Assembly (NCBI GenBank): GCA_963580455.1
Contig: OY756961.1
Location: 15,853,001-15,917,000, forward strand
Length of the DNA: 64,000 nucleotides
Direction: 5' to 3'
From: Euonymus europaeus
Taxonomy: Eukaryota; Streptophyta; Magnoliopsida; Celastrales; Celastraceae
Within the stretch, counting starts at the first letter, position 1. Each line of letters starts with the position of its first letter. The notes under the pieces are model-generated. The model made no database searches, was not told the DNA's origin, and saw nothing but the letters and a program-made list of their open reading frames with translations. The translations under genes were made by a program, and so were the position numbers. Positions 52,669-64,000 of the stretch are shown here, in pieces.

Positions 52669-55600
52669 AACTTTCTATGACAAATGGACAAAACCGTTAA
52701 AAGCTCCTCCATAGAGAGAGTTGAGCAACTTCGGACCATCAAAGTTGCTCGGTGTACACTTTTTATTGTTCTTCTATGTTAAATTTTACGAGTATAAGCT
52801 TCCTAGATTATTTCGATGCCAAAACACCAACTTTCTATGACAAATGGACAAAACCGTTAGAAGCTCCTCCATAGAGAGAGTTGAGCAACTTCGGACCATC
52901 AAAATTGCTCTATGTACACTTTTTATTGTTTTTCTATGTCAAATTTTATGAGTATAAGCTTCCTAGATTATTTCGATGGCAAAACACCAACTTTCTATGA
53001 CAAATGGGCAAAACCCTTAAAAGCTCCTCCATAGAGAGAGTTGAGCAACTTCGGACCATCAAAGTTACTCGGTGTACACTTTTTATTGTTCTTCTATGTC
53101 AAATTTTTTGAGTATAAGCTTCCTACATTATTTCGATGCCAAAACACCAACTCTCTATGAAAAATTGAAAAAACCGTTAAGAGCTCCTCCATAGAGAGAG
53201 TTGAGCAACTTCGGACTATCAAAGTTTCTCGGGATAGACTTTTTATTGTTCTTCTATGTTAAATTTTACGAGTATAAGCTTCCTAGATTATTTCCATGCT
53301 AAAACACCAACTTTCTATGACAAATGGACAAAACTGTTAAAAGCTCCTCCATAGAGAGAGTTGAGCAACTTCGGACCATCAAAGTTACTCGGTGTACAAT
53401 TTTTATTGTTCTTATATGTCAAATTTTACGTGTATAAGCTTTATAGATTATTTCGATGCCAAAACACCAACTTTCTTTGACAAATGGACTAAACCGTTAG
53501 AAGCTCCTCCATAGAGAGAGTTGAGCAACTTCGGACTATCAAAGTTGCTCGGGATAGACTTTTTATTGTTCTTCTATGTCAAATTTTACGAGTATAAGCT
53601 TCCTACATTATTTCGATGCCAAAACACCAACTTTCTATGACAAATGGACAAAGCCGTTAAAAGCTCCTCCATAGAGAGAGTTGGGCAACTTCGGAGCATC
53701 AAAGTTGCTCGGTGTACAATTTTTATTGTTCTCATATGTCAAATTTTTTGAGTATAAGCTTCATAGATTATTTCGATGCCAAAACACCAACTTTCTATGA
53801 CAAATGGACAAAACCGTTAAGAGCTCCTACATAGAGAGAGTTGAGCAACTTCGGATTATCAAAGTTGCTCGAAATAGACATTTTATTGTTCTTCTATGTA
53901 AAATTTTTTGAGTATATGCTTCATAGATTATTTCGATGCCAAAACACCAACTTTCTATGACAAATGGACAAAACCGTTTAGAGCTCCTCCATAGAGAGAG
54001 TTGAGCAACTTCGGATTATCAAAGTTGCTCGAAATAGACATTTTATTGTTCTTCTATGTCAAATTTTATGAGTATAAGCTTCCTCGATTATTTCGATGCC
54101 AAAACAACAACTTTCTATGACAAATGGACAAAATCGTTAAAAGCTCATCCATAGAGAGTGTTGAGTTACTTCGGACCTTCAATGTTGCTCGGTGTGAAAT
54201 TTTTATTGTTCTCATATGTCAAATTTTACGAGTATAAGCTTCATAGATTATTTCGATGCCAAAACACAACCTTTCTATGACAAATGGACAAAACCGTTAA
54301 GAGCTCCTCCATAGAGAGAGTTGAGCAACTTCGGACTATCAAAGTTTCTCGGGATAGACTTTTTATTGTTCTTCTATGTTAAATTTTACGAGTATAATCT
54401 TCCTAGATTATTTCGATGCCAAAACCCCAACTTTCTATGACAAATCGACAAAACCGTTAAAAGCTCCTCCATAGAGAGAGTTGAACAACTTCGGACCATC
54501 AAAATTGCTCTTTATACACTTTTTATTGTTCTTCTATGTGAAATTTTACGAGTATAAGCTTCCTAGATTATTTCGATGCCAAAACACTAACTTTCTATGA
54601 AAAATAGACAAAACCGTTAAGAGCACCTCCTTAGAGAGTGTTGAGGAACTTCATACTATCAAAGTTTCTCGGGATAGACTTTTTATTGTTCTTCTATGTT
54701 AAATTTTACGAGTATAAGCCTCCTAGATTGTTTCGATGCCAAAACACCAACTTTCTATGACAAATGGACAAAACCGTTAAAAGCTCCTCCATAGAGAGAG
54801 TTGAGAAACTTCGGACCATCAAAGTTGCTGTATGTAGACTTTTTATTGTTCTCATATGTCAAATTTTACGAGTATAAGCTTCCTATATTATTTCGATGCC
54901 AAAACACCAACTTTCTATGACAAATGGACAAAACCGTTAAAAGCTCCTCCATAGAGAGTGTTGAGCGACTTCGGACCTTCAAAATTGCTCGGTGTACAAT
55001 TTTTATTGTTCTTATATGTCAAATTTTACGAGTATAAGCTTCATAGATTATTTCGATGCCAAAACACCAACTTTCTATGACAGATGGACAAAACCGTTAA
55101 AAGCTCCTCCATAGAGAGAGTTGAGCAACTTCGAACCATCAAAATTGCTCTATGTACACTTTTTATTGTTTTTCTATGTCAAATTTTATGAGTATAAGCT
55201 TCCTAGATTATTTCGATGCCAAAACACCAACTTTCTATGACAAATGGACAAAACCGTTAAAAGCTCCTCCATAGAGAGAGTTGAGCAACTTCGGACCATC
55301 AAAGTTGCTCGGTGTACACTTTTTATTGTTCTTCTATGTCAAATTTTATGAGTATAAGCTTCCTACATTATTGCGATGCCAAAACACCAACTCTCTATGA
55401 CAAATGGAAAAAACCGTCAAGAGCTCCTTCATAGAGAGAGTTGAGCAACTTCGGACTATCAAAGTTGCTCGGGATAGACTTTTTATTGTTCTTCTATGTT
55501 AAATTTTACGAGTATAAGCTTCCTAGATTATTTCCATGCTAAAACACCAACTTTCTATGACAAATGGACAAAACTGTAAAAAGCTCCTCCATAGAGAGAG

Positions 55601-56507
55601 TTGATCAACTTCGGACCATCAAAGTTACTCGGTTTACAATTTTTATTGTTCTTATATGTCAAATTTTACGTGTATAAGCTTTATAGATTATTTTGATGCC
55701 AAAACACCAACTTTCTTTGACAAATGGACAAAACCATTAGAAGCTCCTCCATTGAGAGAGTTGAGCAACTTCGGACTATCAAAGTTGCTCGGGATAGACT
55801 TTTTATTGTTCTTCTATGTCAAATTTTACGAGTATAAGCTTCCTACATTATTTCGATGCCAAAACACCAACTTTCTATGACAAATGGACAAAGCCGTTAA
55901 AAGCTCCTTCATAGAGAGAGTTGGGCAACTTCGGAGCATCAAAGTTGCTCGGTATACAATTTTTATTGTTCTCATATGTCAAATTTTTTGAGTATAAGCT
56001 TCATAGATTATTTCGATGCCAAAACACCAACTTTCTATGACAAATGGACAAAACCGTTAAGAGCTCCTCCATAGAGAGAGTTGAGCAACTTCGGATTATC
56101 AAAGTTGCTCGAAATAGACATTTTATTGTTCTTCTATGTCAAATTTTTTGAGTATAAGCTTCATAGATTATTTCGATGCCAAAACACCAACTTTCTATGA
56201 CAAATGGACAAAACCGTTAAGAGCTCCTCCATAGAGAGAGTTGAGCAACTTCAGATTATCAAAGTTGCTCGAAATAGACATTTTATTGTTCTTCTATGTC
56301 AAATTTTACGAGTATAAGCTTCCTCGATTATTTCGATGCCAAAACACCAACTTTCTATGACAAATGGACAAAACAGTTAAAAGCTCATCCATAGAGAGTG
56401 TTGAGTGACTTCGGACCTTCAAAGTTGCTCGGTGTATAATTTTATTGTTCTTATATGTCAAATTTTACGAGTATAAGCTTCATAGATTATTTCGATGCCA
56501 AAACACA
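52669..56507. repeat. 24-monomer HOR (3,839 bp), near-identical copy B
   Basis: Direct tandem copy of 48,830-52,668 with about 99.9% identity by eye, including the one-base deletion near 56,442. Identity runs slightly past the unit end, to about 56,540, where AGCTCATCC replaces AGCTCCTCC. Confidence 0.92.
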
Positions 56508-57960
56508 AACTTTCTATGACAAATGGACAAAACCGTTAAAAGCTCATCCATAGAGAGTGTTGAGTGACTTCGAACCTTCAAAGTTGCTCGGTGTATAATT
56601 TTTATTGTTCTTATATGTCAAATTTTACGAGTATATGCTTCATAGATTATTTCGATGCCAAAACACCAACTTTCTATGATAAATGGACAAAAGCGTTAAA
56701 AGCTCCTCCATAGAGTGAGTTGAGAAACTTGGGACCATCAAAGTTGCTTGGTGTACAATTTTTATTGTTCTCATATGTCAAATTTTACGAGTATAAGCTT
56801 CATAGATTATTTCGATGCCAAATCACCAACTTTCTGTGACAAATGGACAAAACCATTAAGAGCTCCTCCATAGAGAGAGTTGAGCAACTTCGGACTATCA
56901 AAGTTTCTCGGGATAGACTTTTTATTGTTCTTCTATGTTAAATTTTACGAGTATAAGCTTCCTAGATTATTTCGATGCCAAAACACCAACTTTCTATGAC
57001 AAATCGACAAAACCGTTAAAAGCTCCTCCATAGAGAGAGTTGAACAACTTCGGACCATCAAAATTGCTCTTTATACACTTTTTATTGTTCTTCTAAGTGA
57101 AATTTTACGAGTATAAGCTTCCTAGATTATTTCGATGCCAAAACACCAAATTTCTATGAAAAATAGAAAAAACCGTTAAGAGCTCCTCCTTAGAGAGAGT
57201 TGAGGAACTTCGGACTATCAAATTTTCTCGGGATAGACTTTTTATTGTTCTTCTATGTTAGATTTTGCGAGTATAAGCTTCCTAGATTATTTCGATGCCA
57301 AAACACCAACTTTCTATGACAAATGGACAAAACCGTTAAAAGCTCCTCCATAGAGAGAGTTGAGAAACATCGGACCATCAAAGTTGCTCTATGTAGACTT
57401 TTTATTGTTCTCATATGTCAAATTTTTCGAGTATAAGCTTCCTAGATTATTTCGATGCCAAAACACTAACTTTCTATGACAAATGGACAAAACCGTTAAA
57501 AGCTCCTCCATAGAGAGTGTTGAGCGACTTCGGACCTTCAAAATTGCTCGGTGTACAATTTTTATTGTTCTTATATGTCAAATTTTACGAGTATAAGTTT
57601 CATAGATTATTTCGATGCAAAAACACCAACTTTCTACGACAGATGGAGAAAACCGTTAAAAGCTCCTCCATAGAGAGAGTTGAGCAACTTCGGACCATCA
57701 AAATTGCTCTATGTACACTTTTTATTGTTTTTCTATGTCAAATTTTATGAGTATAAGCTTCCTAGATTATTTCGATGGCAAAACACCAACTTTCTATGAC
57801 AAATGGGCAAAACCGTTAAAAGCTCCTGCATAGAGAGAGTTGAGCAACTTCGGACCATCAAAGTTGCTCGGTGTACACTTTTTATTGTTCTTCTATGTCA
57901 AATTTTATGAGTATAAGCTTCCTACATTATTTCGATGCCAAAACACCAACTCTCTATGAC
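56508..57960. repeat. Satellite segment between 24-monomer copies, repeated at 60.5-61.96 kb
   Basis: Nine monomers. The part from about 56,900 follows the older copy at 46.7-47.7 kb (CACCAAATTTCTATG, TTTTGCGAG, GAAACATCGG, CGATGCAAAAACACC). The whole segment recurs at 60,507-61,960, offset 3,999 bp, with a few substitutions such as AATTGCTCTTT near 57,062 against AATTTCTCTTT. Confidence 0.8.
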
Positions 57961-58220
57961 AAATGGAAAAAACCGTTAAAAGCTCCTCCATTGAGAGAGT
58001 TGAGCAACTTCGGACCATCAAAATTGCTCTATGTACACTTTTTATTGTTCTTCTATGTCAAATTTTACGAGTATATGCTTCATAGATTATTTCGATGCCA
58101 AAACACCAACTTTCTATGATAAATGGACAAAAGCGTTAAAAGCTCCTCCATAGAGTGAGTTGAGAAACTTGGGACCATCAAAGTTGCTTGGTGTACAATT
58201 TTTATTGTTCTCATATGTCA
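57961..58220. repeat. Composite junction of about 1.6 monomers
   Basis: The stretch joins a monomer with CCATTGAGAGAG and CTCTATGTACAC to a copy of 56,630-56,790 (GAGTATATGC, GACAAAAGCGTT, CATAGAGTGAG, AACTTGGGACC). AAAAGCGTT therefore occurs at three places, near 56,690, 58,130 and 60,691. Only this joint is not shared with the neighbouring 4-kb period. Confidence 0.75.
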
Positions 58221-61200
58221 AATTTTACGAGTATAAGCTTCCTAGATTATTTCGATGCCAAAACACTAACTTTCTATGAAAAATAGACAAAACCGTTAAG
58301 AGCACCTCCTTAGAGAGTGTTGAGGAACTTCATACTATCAAAGTTTCTCGGGATAGACTTTTTATTGTTCTTCTATGTTAAATTTTACGAGTATAAGCCT
58401 CCTAGATTGTTTCGATGCCAAAACACCAACTTTCTATGACAAATGGACAAAACCGTTAAAAGCTCCTCCATAGAGAGAGTTGAGAAACTTCGGACCATCA
58501 AAGTTGCTGTATGTAGACTTTTTATTGTTCTCATATGTCAAATTTTACGAGTATAAGCTTCCTAGATTATTTCGATGCCAAAACACCAACTTTCTATGAC
58601 AAATGGACAAAACCGTTAAAAGCTCCTCCATAGAGAGTGTTGAGCGACTTCGGACCTTCAAAATTGCTCGGTGTACAATTTTTATTGTTCTTATATGTCA
58701 AATTTTACGAGTATAAGCTTCATAGACTATTTCGATGCCAAAACACCAACTTTCTATGACAGATGGACAAAACCGTTAAAAGCTCCTCCATAGAGAGAGT
58801 TGAGAAACTTCGGACCATCAAAGTTGCTGTATGTAGACTTTTTATTGTTCTCATATGTCAAATTTTACGAGTATAAGCTTCCTAGATTATTTCGATGCCA
58901 AAACACCAACTTTCTATGACAAATGGACAAAACCGTTAAAAGCTCCTCCATAGAGAGTGTTGAGCGACTTCGGACCTTCAAAATTGCTCGGTGTACAATT
59001 TTTATTGTTCTTATATGTCAAATTTTACGAGTATAAGCTTCATAGATTATTTCGATGCCAAAACACCAACTTTCTATGACAGATGGACAAAACCGTTAAA
59101 AGCTCCTCCATAGAGAGAGTTGAGCAACTTCGAACCATCAAAATTGCTCTATGTACACTTTTTATTGTTTTTCTATGTCAAATTTTATGAGTATAAGCTT
59201 CCTAGATTATTTCGATGCCAAAACACCAACTTTCTATGACAAATGGACAAAACCGTTAAAAGCTCCTCCATAGAGAGAGTTGAGCAACTTCGGACCATCA
59301 AAGTTGCTCGGTGTACACTTTTTATTGTTCTTCTATGTCAAATTTTATGAGTATAAGCTTCCTACATTATTGCGATGCCAAAACACCAACTCTCTATGAC
59401 AAATGGAAAAAACCGTCAAGAGCTCCTTCATAGAGAGAGTTGAGCAACTTCGGACTATCAAAGTTGCTCGGGATAGACTTTTTATTGTTCTTCTATGTTA
59501 AATTTTACGAGTATAAGCTTCCTAGATTATTTCCATGCTAAAACACCAACTTTCTATGACAAATGGACAAAACTGTAAAAAGCTCCTCCATAGAGAGAGT
59601 TGATCAACTTCGGACCATCAAAGTTACTCGGTTTACAATTTTTATTGTTCTTATATGTCAAATTTTACGTGTATAAGCTTTATAGATTATTTTGATGCCA
59701 AAACACCAACTTTCTTTGACAAATGGACAAAACCATTAGAAGCTCCTCCATTGAGAGAGTTGAGCAACTTCGGACTATCAAAGTTGCTCGGGATAGACTT
59801 TTTATTGTTCTTCTATGTCAAATTTTACGAGTATAAGCTTCCTACATTATTTCGATGCCAAAACACCAACTTTCTATGACAAATGGACAAAGCCGTTAAA
59901 AGCTCCTCCATAGAGAGAGTTGGGCAACTTCGGAGCATCAAAGTTGCTCGGTATACAATTTTTATTGTTCTCATATGTCAAATTTTTTGAGTATAAGCTT
60001 CATAGATTATTTCGATGCCAAAACACCAACTTTCTATGACAAATGGACAAAACCGTTAAGAGCTCCTCCATAGAGAGAGTTGAGCAACTTCGGATTATCA
60101 AAGTTGCTCGAAATAGACATTTTATTGTTCTTCTATGTCAAATTTTTTGAGTATAAGCTTCATAGATTATTTCGATGCCAAAACACCAACTTTCTATGAC
60201 AAATGGACAAAACCGTTAAGAGCTCCTCCATAGAGAGAGTTGAGCAACTTCAGATTATCAAAGTTGCTCGAAATAGACATTTTATTGTTCTTCTATGTCA
60301 AATTTTACGAGTATAAGCTTCCTCGATTATTTCGATGCCAAAACACCAACTTTCTATGACAAATGGACAAAACAGTTAAAAGCTCATCCATAGAGAGTGT
60401 TGAGTGACTTCGGACCTTCAAAGTTGCTCGGTGTATAATTTTATTGTTCTTATATGTCAAATTTTACGAGTATAAGCTTCATAGATTATTTCGATGCCAA
60501 AACACAAACTTTCTATGACAAATGGACAAAACCGTTAAAAGCTCATCCATAGAGAGTGTTGAGTGACTTCGAACCTTCAAAGTTGCTCGGTGTATAATTT
60601 TTATTGTTCTTATATGTCAAATTTTACGAGTATATGCTTCATAGATTATTTCGATGCCAAAACACCAACTTTCTATGATAAATGGACAAAAGCGTTAAAA
60701 GCTCCTCCATAGAGTGAGTTGAGAAACTTGGGACCATCAAAGTTGCTTGGTGTACAATTTTTATTGTTCTCATATGTCAAATTTTACGAGTATAAGCTTC
60801 ATAGATTATTTCGATGCCAAATCACCAACTTTCTGTGACAAATGGACAAAACCATTAAGAGCTCCTCCATAGAGAGAGTTGAGCAACTTCGGACTATCAA
60901 AGTTTCTCGGGATAGACTTTTTATTGTTCTTCTATGTTAAATTTTACGAGTATAAGCTTCCTAGATTATTTCGATGCCAAAACACCAACTTTCTATGACA
61001 AATCGACAAAACCGTTAAAAGCTCCTCCATAGAGAGAGTTGAACAACTTCGGACCATCAAAATTTCTCTTTATACACTTTTTATTGTTCTTCTAAGTGAA
61101 ATTTTACGAGTATAAGCTTCCTAGATTATTTCGATGCCAAAACACCAAATTTCTATGAAAAATAGAAAAAACCGTTAAGAGCTCCTCCTTAGAGAGAGTT

Positions 61201-61960
61201 GAGGAACTTCGGACTATCAAAGTTTCTCGGGATAGACTTTTTATTGTTCTTCTATGTTAGATTTTGCGAGTATAAGCTTCCTAGATTATTTCGATGCCAA
61301 AACACCAACTTTCTATGACAAATGGACAAAACCGTTAAAAGCTCCTCCATAGAGAGAGTTGAGAAACATCGGACCATCAAAGTTGCTCTATGTAGACTTT
61401 TTATTGTTCTCATATGTCAAATTTTTCGAGTATAAGCTTCCTAGATTATTTCGATGCCAAAACACTAACTTTCTATGACAAATGGACAAAACCGTTAAAA
61501 GCTCCTCCATAGAGAGTGTTGAGCGACTTCGGACCTTCAAAATTGCTCGGTGTACAATTTTTATTGTTCTTATATGTCAAATTTTACGAGTATAAGTTTC
61601 ATAGATTATTTCGATGCAAAAACACCAACTTTCTACGACAGATGGAGAAAACCGTTAAAAGCTCCTCCATAGAGAGAGTTGAGCAACTTCGGACCATCAA
61701 AATTGCTCTATGTACACTTTTTATTGTTTTTCTATGTCAAATTTTATGAGTATAAGCTTCCTAGATTATTTCGATGGCAAAACACCAACTTTCTATGACA
61801 AATGGGCAAAACCGTTAAAAGCTCCTGCATAGAGAGAGTTGAGCAACTTCGGACCATCAAAGTTGCTCGGTGTACACTTTTTATTGTTCTTCTATGTCAA
61901 ATTTTATGAGTATAAGCTTCCTACATTATTTCGATGCCAAAACACCAACTCTCTATGACA
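58221..61960. repeat. 24-monomer HOR, rearranged copy C with about 4 kb period
   Basis: It enters the unit at a point equivalent to 54,542 in copy B (offset 3,679 bp). An internal 320-bp doubling then moves the offset to 3,999 bp, which holds up to 61,960. It carries the same one-base deletion near 60,440. Differences from copy B are few, for example AGCTCCTCC near 59,903 against AGCTCCTTC. Confidence 0.85.
58481..59120. repeat. 2-monomer (320 bp) tandem pair
   Basis: 58,481-58,800 and 58,801-59,120 both run from TGAGAAACTTCGG through GCTGTATGTAGAC and GAGTGTTGAGCGAC to GACAGATGGAC. I see one difference, CATAGACTAT near 58,721 against CATAGATTAT near 59,041. Copies A and B have this dimer only once, so it is specific to copy C. 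Confidence 0.88.
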
Positions 61961-64000
61961 AATGGAAAAAACCGTTAAGAGCTCCTCCATAGAGAGAGTT
62001 GAGCAACTTCGGACTATCAATGTTTCTCGGGATAGACTTTTTATTGTTCTTCTATGTTAAATTTTACGAGTATAAGCTTCCTAGATTATTTCCATGCTAA
62101 AACACCAACTTTCTATGACAAATGGACAAAACTGTAAAAAGCTCCTCCATAGAGAGAGTTGAGCAACTTCGGACCATCAAAGTTACTCGGTGTACAATTT
62201 TTATTGTTCTTATATGTCAAATTTTACGTGTATAAGCTTTATAGATTATTTCGATGCCAAAACACCAACTTTCTTTGACAAATTGACTAAATCATTAGAA
62301 GCTCCTCCATAGAGAGAGTTGAGCAACTTCGGACTATCAAAGTTGCTCGGAATAGACTTTTTATTGTTCTTCTATGTCAAATTTTACGAGTATAAGCTTC
62401 CTACATTATTTCGATGCCAAAACACCAACTTTCTATGACAAATGGACAAAACCGTTAAAAGCTCCTCCATAGAGAGAGTTGGGCAACTTCGGAGCATCAA
62501 AGTTGCTCGGTGTACAATTTTTATTGTTCTCATATGTCAAATTTTTTGAGTATAAGCTTCATAGATTATTTCGATGCCAAAACACGAACTTTCTATGACA
62601 AATGGACAAAACCGTTAAGAGCTCCTACATAGAGAGAGTTGAGCAACTTCGGATTATCAAAGTTGCTCGAAATAGACATTTTATTGTTCTTCTATGTCAA
62701 ATTTTTTGAGTATATGCTTCATAGATTATTTCGATGCCAAAACACCAACTTTCTATGACAAATGGACAAAACCGTTAAGAGCTCCTCCATAGAGAGAGTT
62801 GAGCAACTTCGGATTATCAAAGTTGCTCGAAATAGACATTTTATTGTTCTTCTATGTCAAATTTTATGAGTATAAGCTTCCTCGATTATTTCGATGCCAA
62901 AACAACAACTTTCTATGACAAATGGACAAAACCGTTAAAAGCTCATCCATAGAGAGTGTTGAGTGACTTCGGACCTTCAATGTTGCTCGGTGTGAAATTT
63001 TTATTGTTCTCATATGTCAAATTTTACGAGTATAAGCTTCATAGATTATTTCGATGCTAAAACACAACCTTTCTATGACAAATGGACAAAACCGTTAAGA
63101 GCTCCTCCATAGAGAGAGTTGAGCAACTTCGGACTATCAAAGTTTCTCGGGATAGACTTTTTATTGTTCTTCTATGTTAAATTTTACGAGTATAAGCTTC
63201 CTACATTATTTCGATGCCAAAACACCAACTTTCTATGACAAATGGACAAAACCGTTAAAAGCTCCTCCATAGAGAGAGTTGAGAAACATCGGACCATCAA
63301 AGTTGCTCTATGTAAACTTTTTATTGTTCTTCTATGTCAAATTTTATGAGTATAAGCTTCATAGATTATTTCGATGCCAAAACACCAACTTTCTATGACA
63401 AATGGACAAAACCGTTAAGAGCTCCTCCATAGAGAGAGTTGAGCAACTTCGGATTATCAAAGTTGCTCGAAATAGACATTTTATTGTTCTTCTATGTCAA
63501 ATTTTTTGAGTATATGCTTCATAGATTATTTCGATGCCAAAACACCAACTTTCTATGACAAATGGACAAAACCGTTAAGAGCTCCTCCATAGAGAGAGTT
63601 GAGCAACTTCGGATTATCAAAGTTGCTCGAAATAGACATTTTATTGTTCTTCTATGTCAAATTTTACGAGTATAAGCTTCCTCGATTATTTCGATGCCAA
63701 AACAACAACTTTCTATGACAAATGGACAAAACCATTAAAATCTCATCCATTAGAGTGTTGAGTGATTTCGGACCTTCAATGTTGCTCGGTGTGAAATTTT
63801 TATTGTTCTCATATGTCAAATTTTACAAGTATAAGCTTCATAGATTATTTCGATGCCAAAACACAACCTTTCTATGACAAATGGACAAAACCGTTAAGAG
63901 TTCCTCCATAGAGAGAGTTGAGCAACTTCGGACTATCAAAGTTTCTCGGGATAGACTTTTTATTGTTCTTCTATGTTAAATTTTACGAGTATAAGCTTCC
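61961..64000. repeat. 24-monomer HOR, start of a further copy, with 5-monomer doubling
   Basis: From about 61,961 the order follows 49,320-50,560 (for example GAGCTCCTACATAG near 62,619 and 49,982). About 62,550-63,349 is then repeated at 63,350-64,000 with an 800-bp offset (AAAACAACAACTT at about 62,900 and 63,700). A small change near 63,750 turns CCATAGAGAGTG into CCATTAGAGTG and makes a 159-bp monomer. The array continues past the window end. Confidence 0.8.

Larger units (their letters stand above)
1..64000. repeat. 160-bp satellite DNA array, about 400 head-to-tail monomers
   Basis: Every part of the window is the same repeat. The landmark TCGATG (monomer position 1) recurs at 61, 221, 381, 541 and so on to 63,850, giving 399 intervals. 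Of these 386 are 160 bp, eleven 159 bp, one 161 bp and one 119 bp, ignoring possible compensating indels. All monomers read in the same direction; I found no inverted monomer and no inserted foreign DNA. The consensus is about 36% G+C and carries one HindIII site (AAGCTT, in TATAAGCTTC) in most monomers, so a HindIII digest should give a 160-bp ladder. Arrays of this kind in eukaryotes usually form centromeric, pericentromeric or subtelomeric heterochromatin. Which of these applies, and the species, cannot be read from the sequence. I do not recognise the family. Confidence 0.98.

Noticed and set aside
51817..59879. ATG-initiated open frame of 74 codons repeated at 51,817, 55,656 and 59,655
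   Set aside because: Exact copies come from the duplicated 24-monomer HOR. There is no sign of coding selection, and the frame is closed in neighbouring monomers.
1..64000. CRISPR array, because of regular repeats
   Set aside because: There are no spacers: the entire 160-bp unit repeats, and no cas gene is present.
1..64000. CENP-B box in the monomer
   Set aside because: I looked for the core TTCG....A..CGGG. TTCGGACCATCA and TTCGATGCC share only the TTCG and do not fit the rest of the box.
1..64000. Identification with a named plant satellite (for example rice CentO, the Arabidopsis 178-bp repeat, soybean CentGm or the Asteraceae HinfI family)
   Set aside because: Monomer length or recalled motifs do not agree: no HinfI site in most units, 160 instead of 155, 178 or 91-92 bp, and no recognisable sequence match. 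A database search would be needed to name it.
1..64000. Shorter internal period inside the 160-bp monomer (for example four 40-bp subunits)
   Set aside because: Only weak similarity is visible, such as CAACTTTC and CAACTTCG about 58 bp apart. No regular subrepeat could be followed.

Overview
The whole 64 kb window is one uninterrupted tandem satellite-DNA array. I see no gene, RNA gene, transposon, CRISPR array or bacterial regulatory site anywhere. The repeat monomer is 160 bp, about 36% G+C in the consensus, and always in the same head-to-tail orientation. Following the landmark TCGATG (taken here as monomer position 1) from base 61 to base 63,850 gives 399 monomers: 386 of exactly 160 bp, eleven of 159, one of 161 and one of 119.

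The organism is a eukaryote. A homogeneous 160-bp satellite with nested higher-order repeats (HORs) is what centromeric, pericentromeric or subtelomeric heterochromatin looks like, and a plant is my leading guess. The sequence does not prove plant over animal, and I do not recognise the family by name. No cellular role can be read directly; a centromeric role is an inference.

Layout. 1-4.9 kb: a 4-monomer (640 bp) HOR with irregular unit number. 4.6-6.1 kb: local 480- and 319-bp duplications. 6.1-7.1 kb: a block related to 14.4-15.4 kb. 7.1-10.3 kb: three diverged copies of a 7-monomer (1,120 bp) HOR. 10.3-14.7 kb: dimer and trimer duplications; the part from 11.7 to 14.2 kb recurs at 23.7-26.2 kb. 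14.7-21.7 kb: two copies of a 3,519-bp (22-monomer) unit with no difference that I could find. 21.7-28.7 kb: a mosaic of earlier blocks, with one truncated monomer at 28.1 kb. 28.7-30.7 kb: two identical 6-monomer (960 bp) units. 32.5-40.1 kb: a 27-monomer block and its copy shortened by 4 and 2 whole monomers. 40-45.8 kb: 640-bp duplications inside a 22-monomer (3,520 bp) repeat. 45.8-64 kb: a 24-monomer (about 3,840 bp) HOR in several copies, two of them almost identical, the last ones rearranged into a period of about 4 kb.

Almost every duplication is a whole number of monomers, from 2 up to 75 apart, as expected from repeated in-register unequal exchange or amplification. Old diverged HORs lie beside apparently identical ones, so the array has been expanded repeatedly and recently. 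Short open frames of about 74-95 codons recur, but they are by-products of the repeat and are not annotated as genes.
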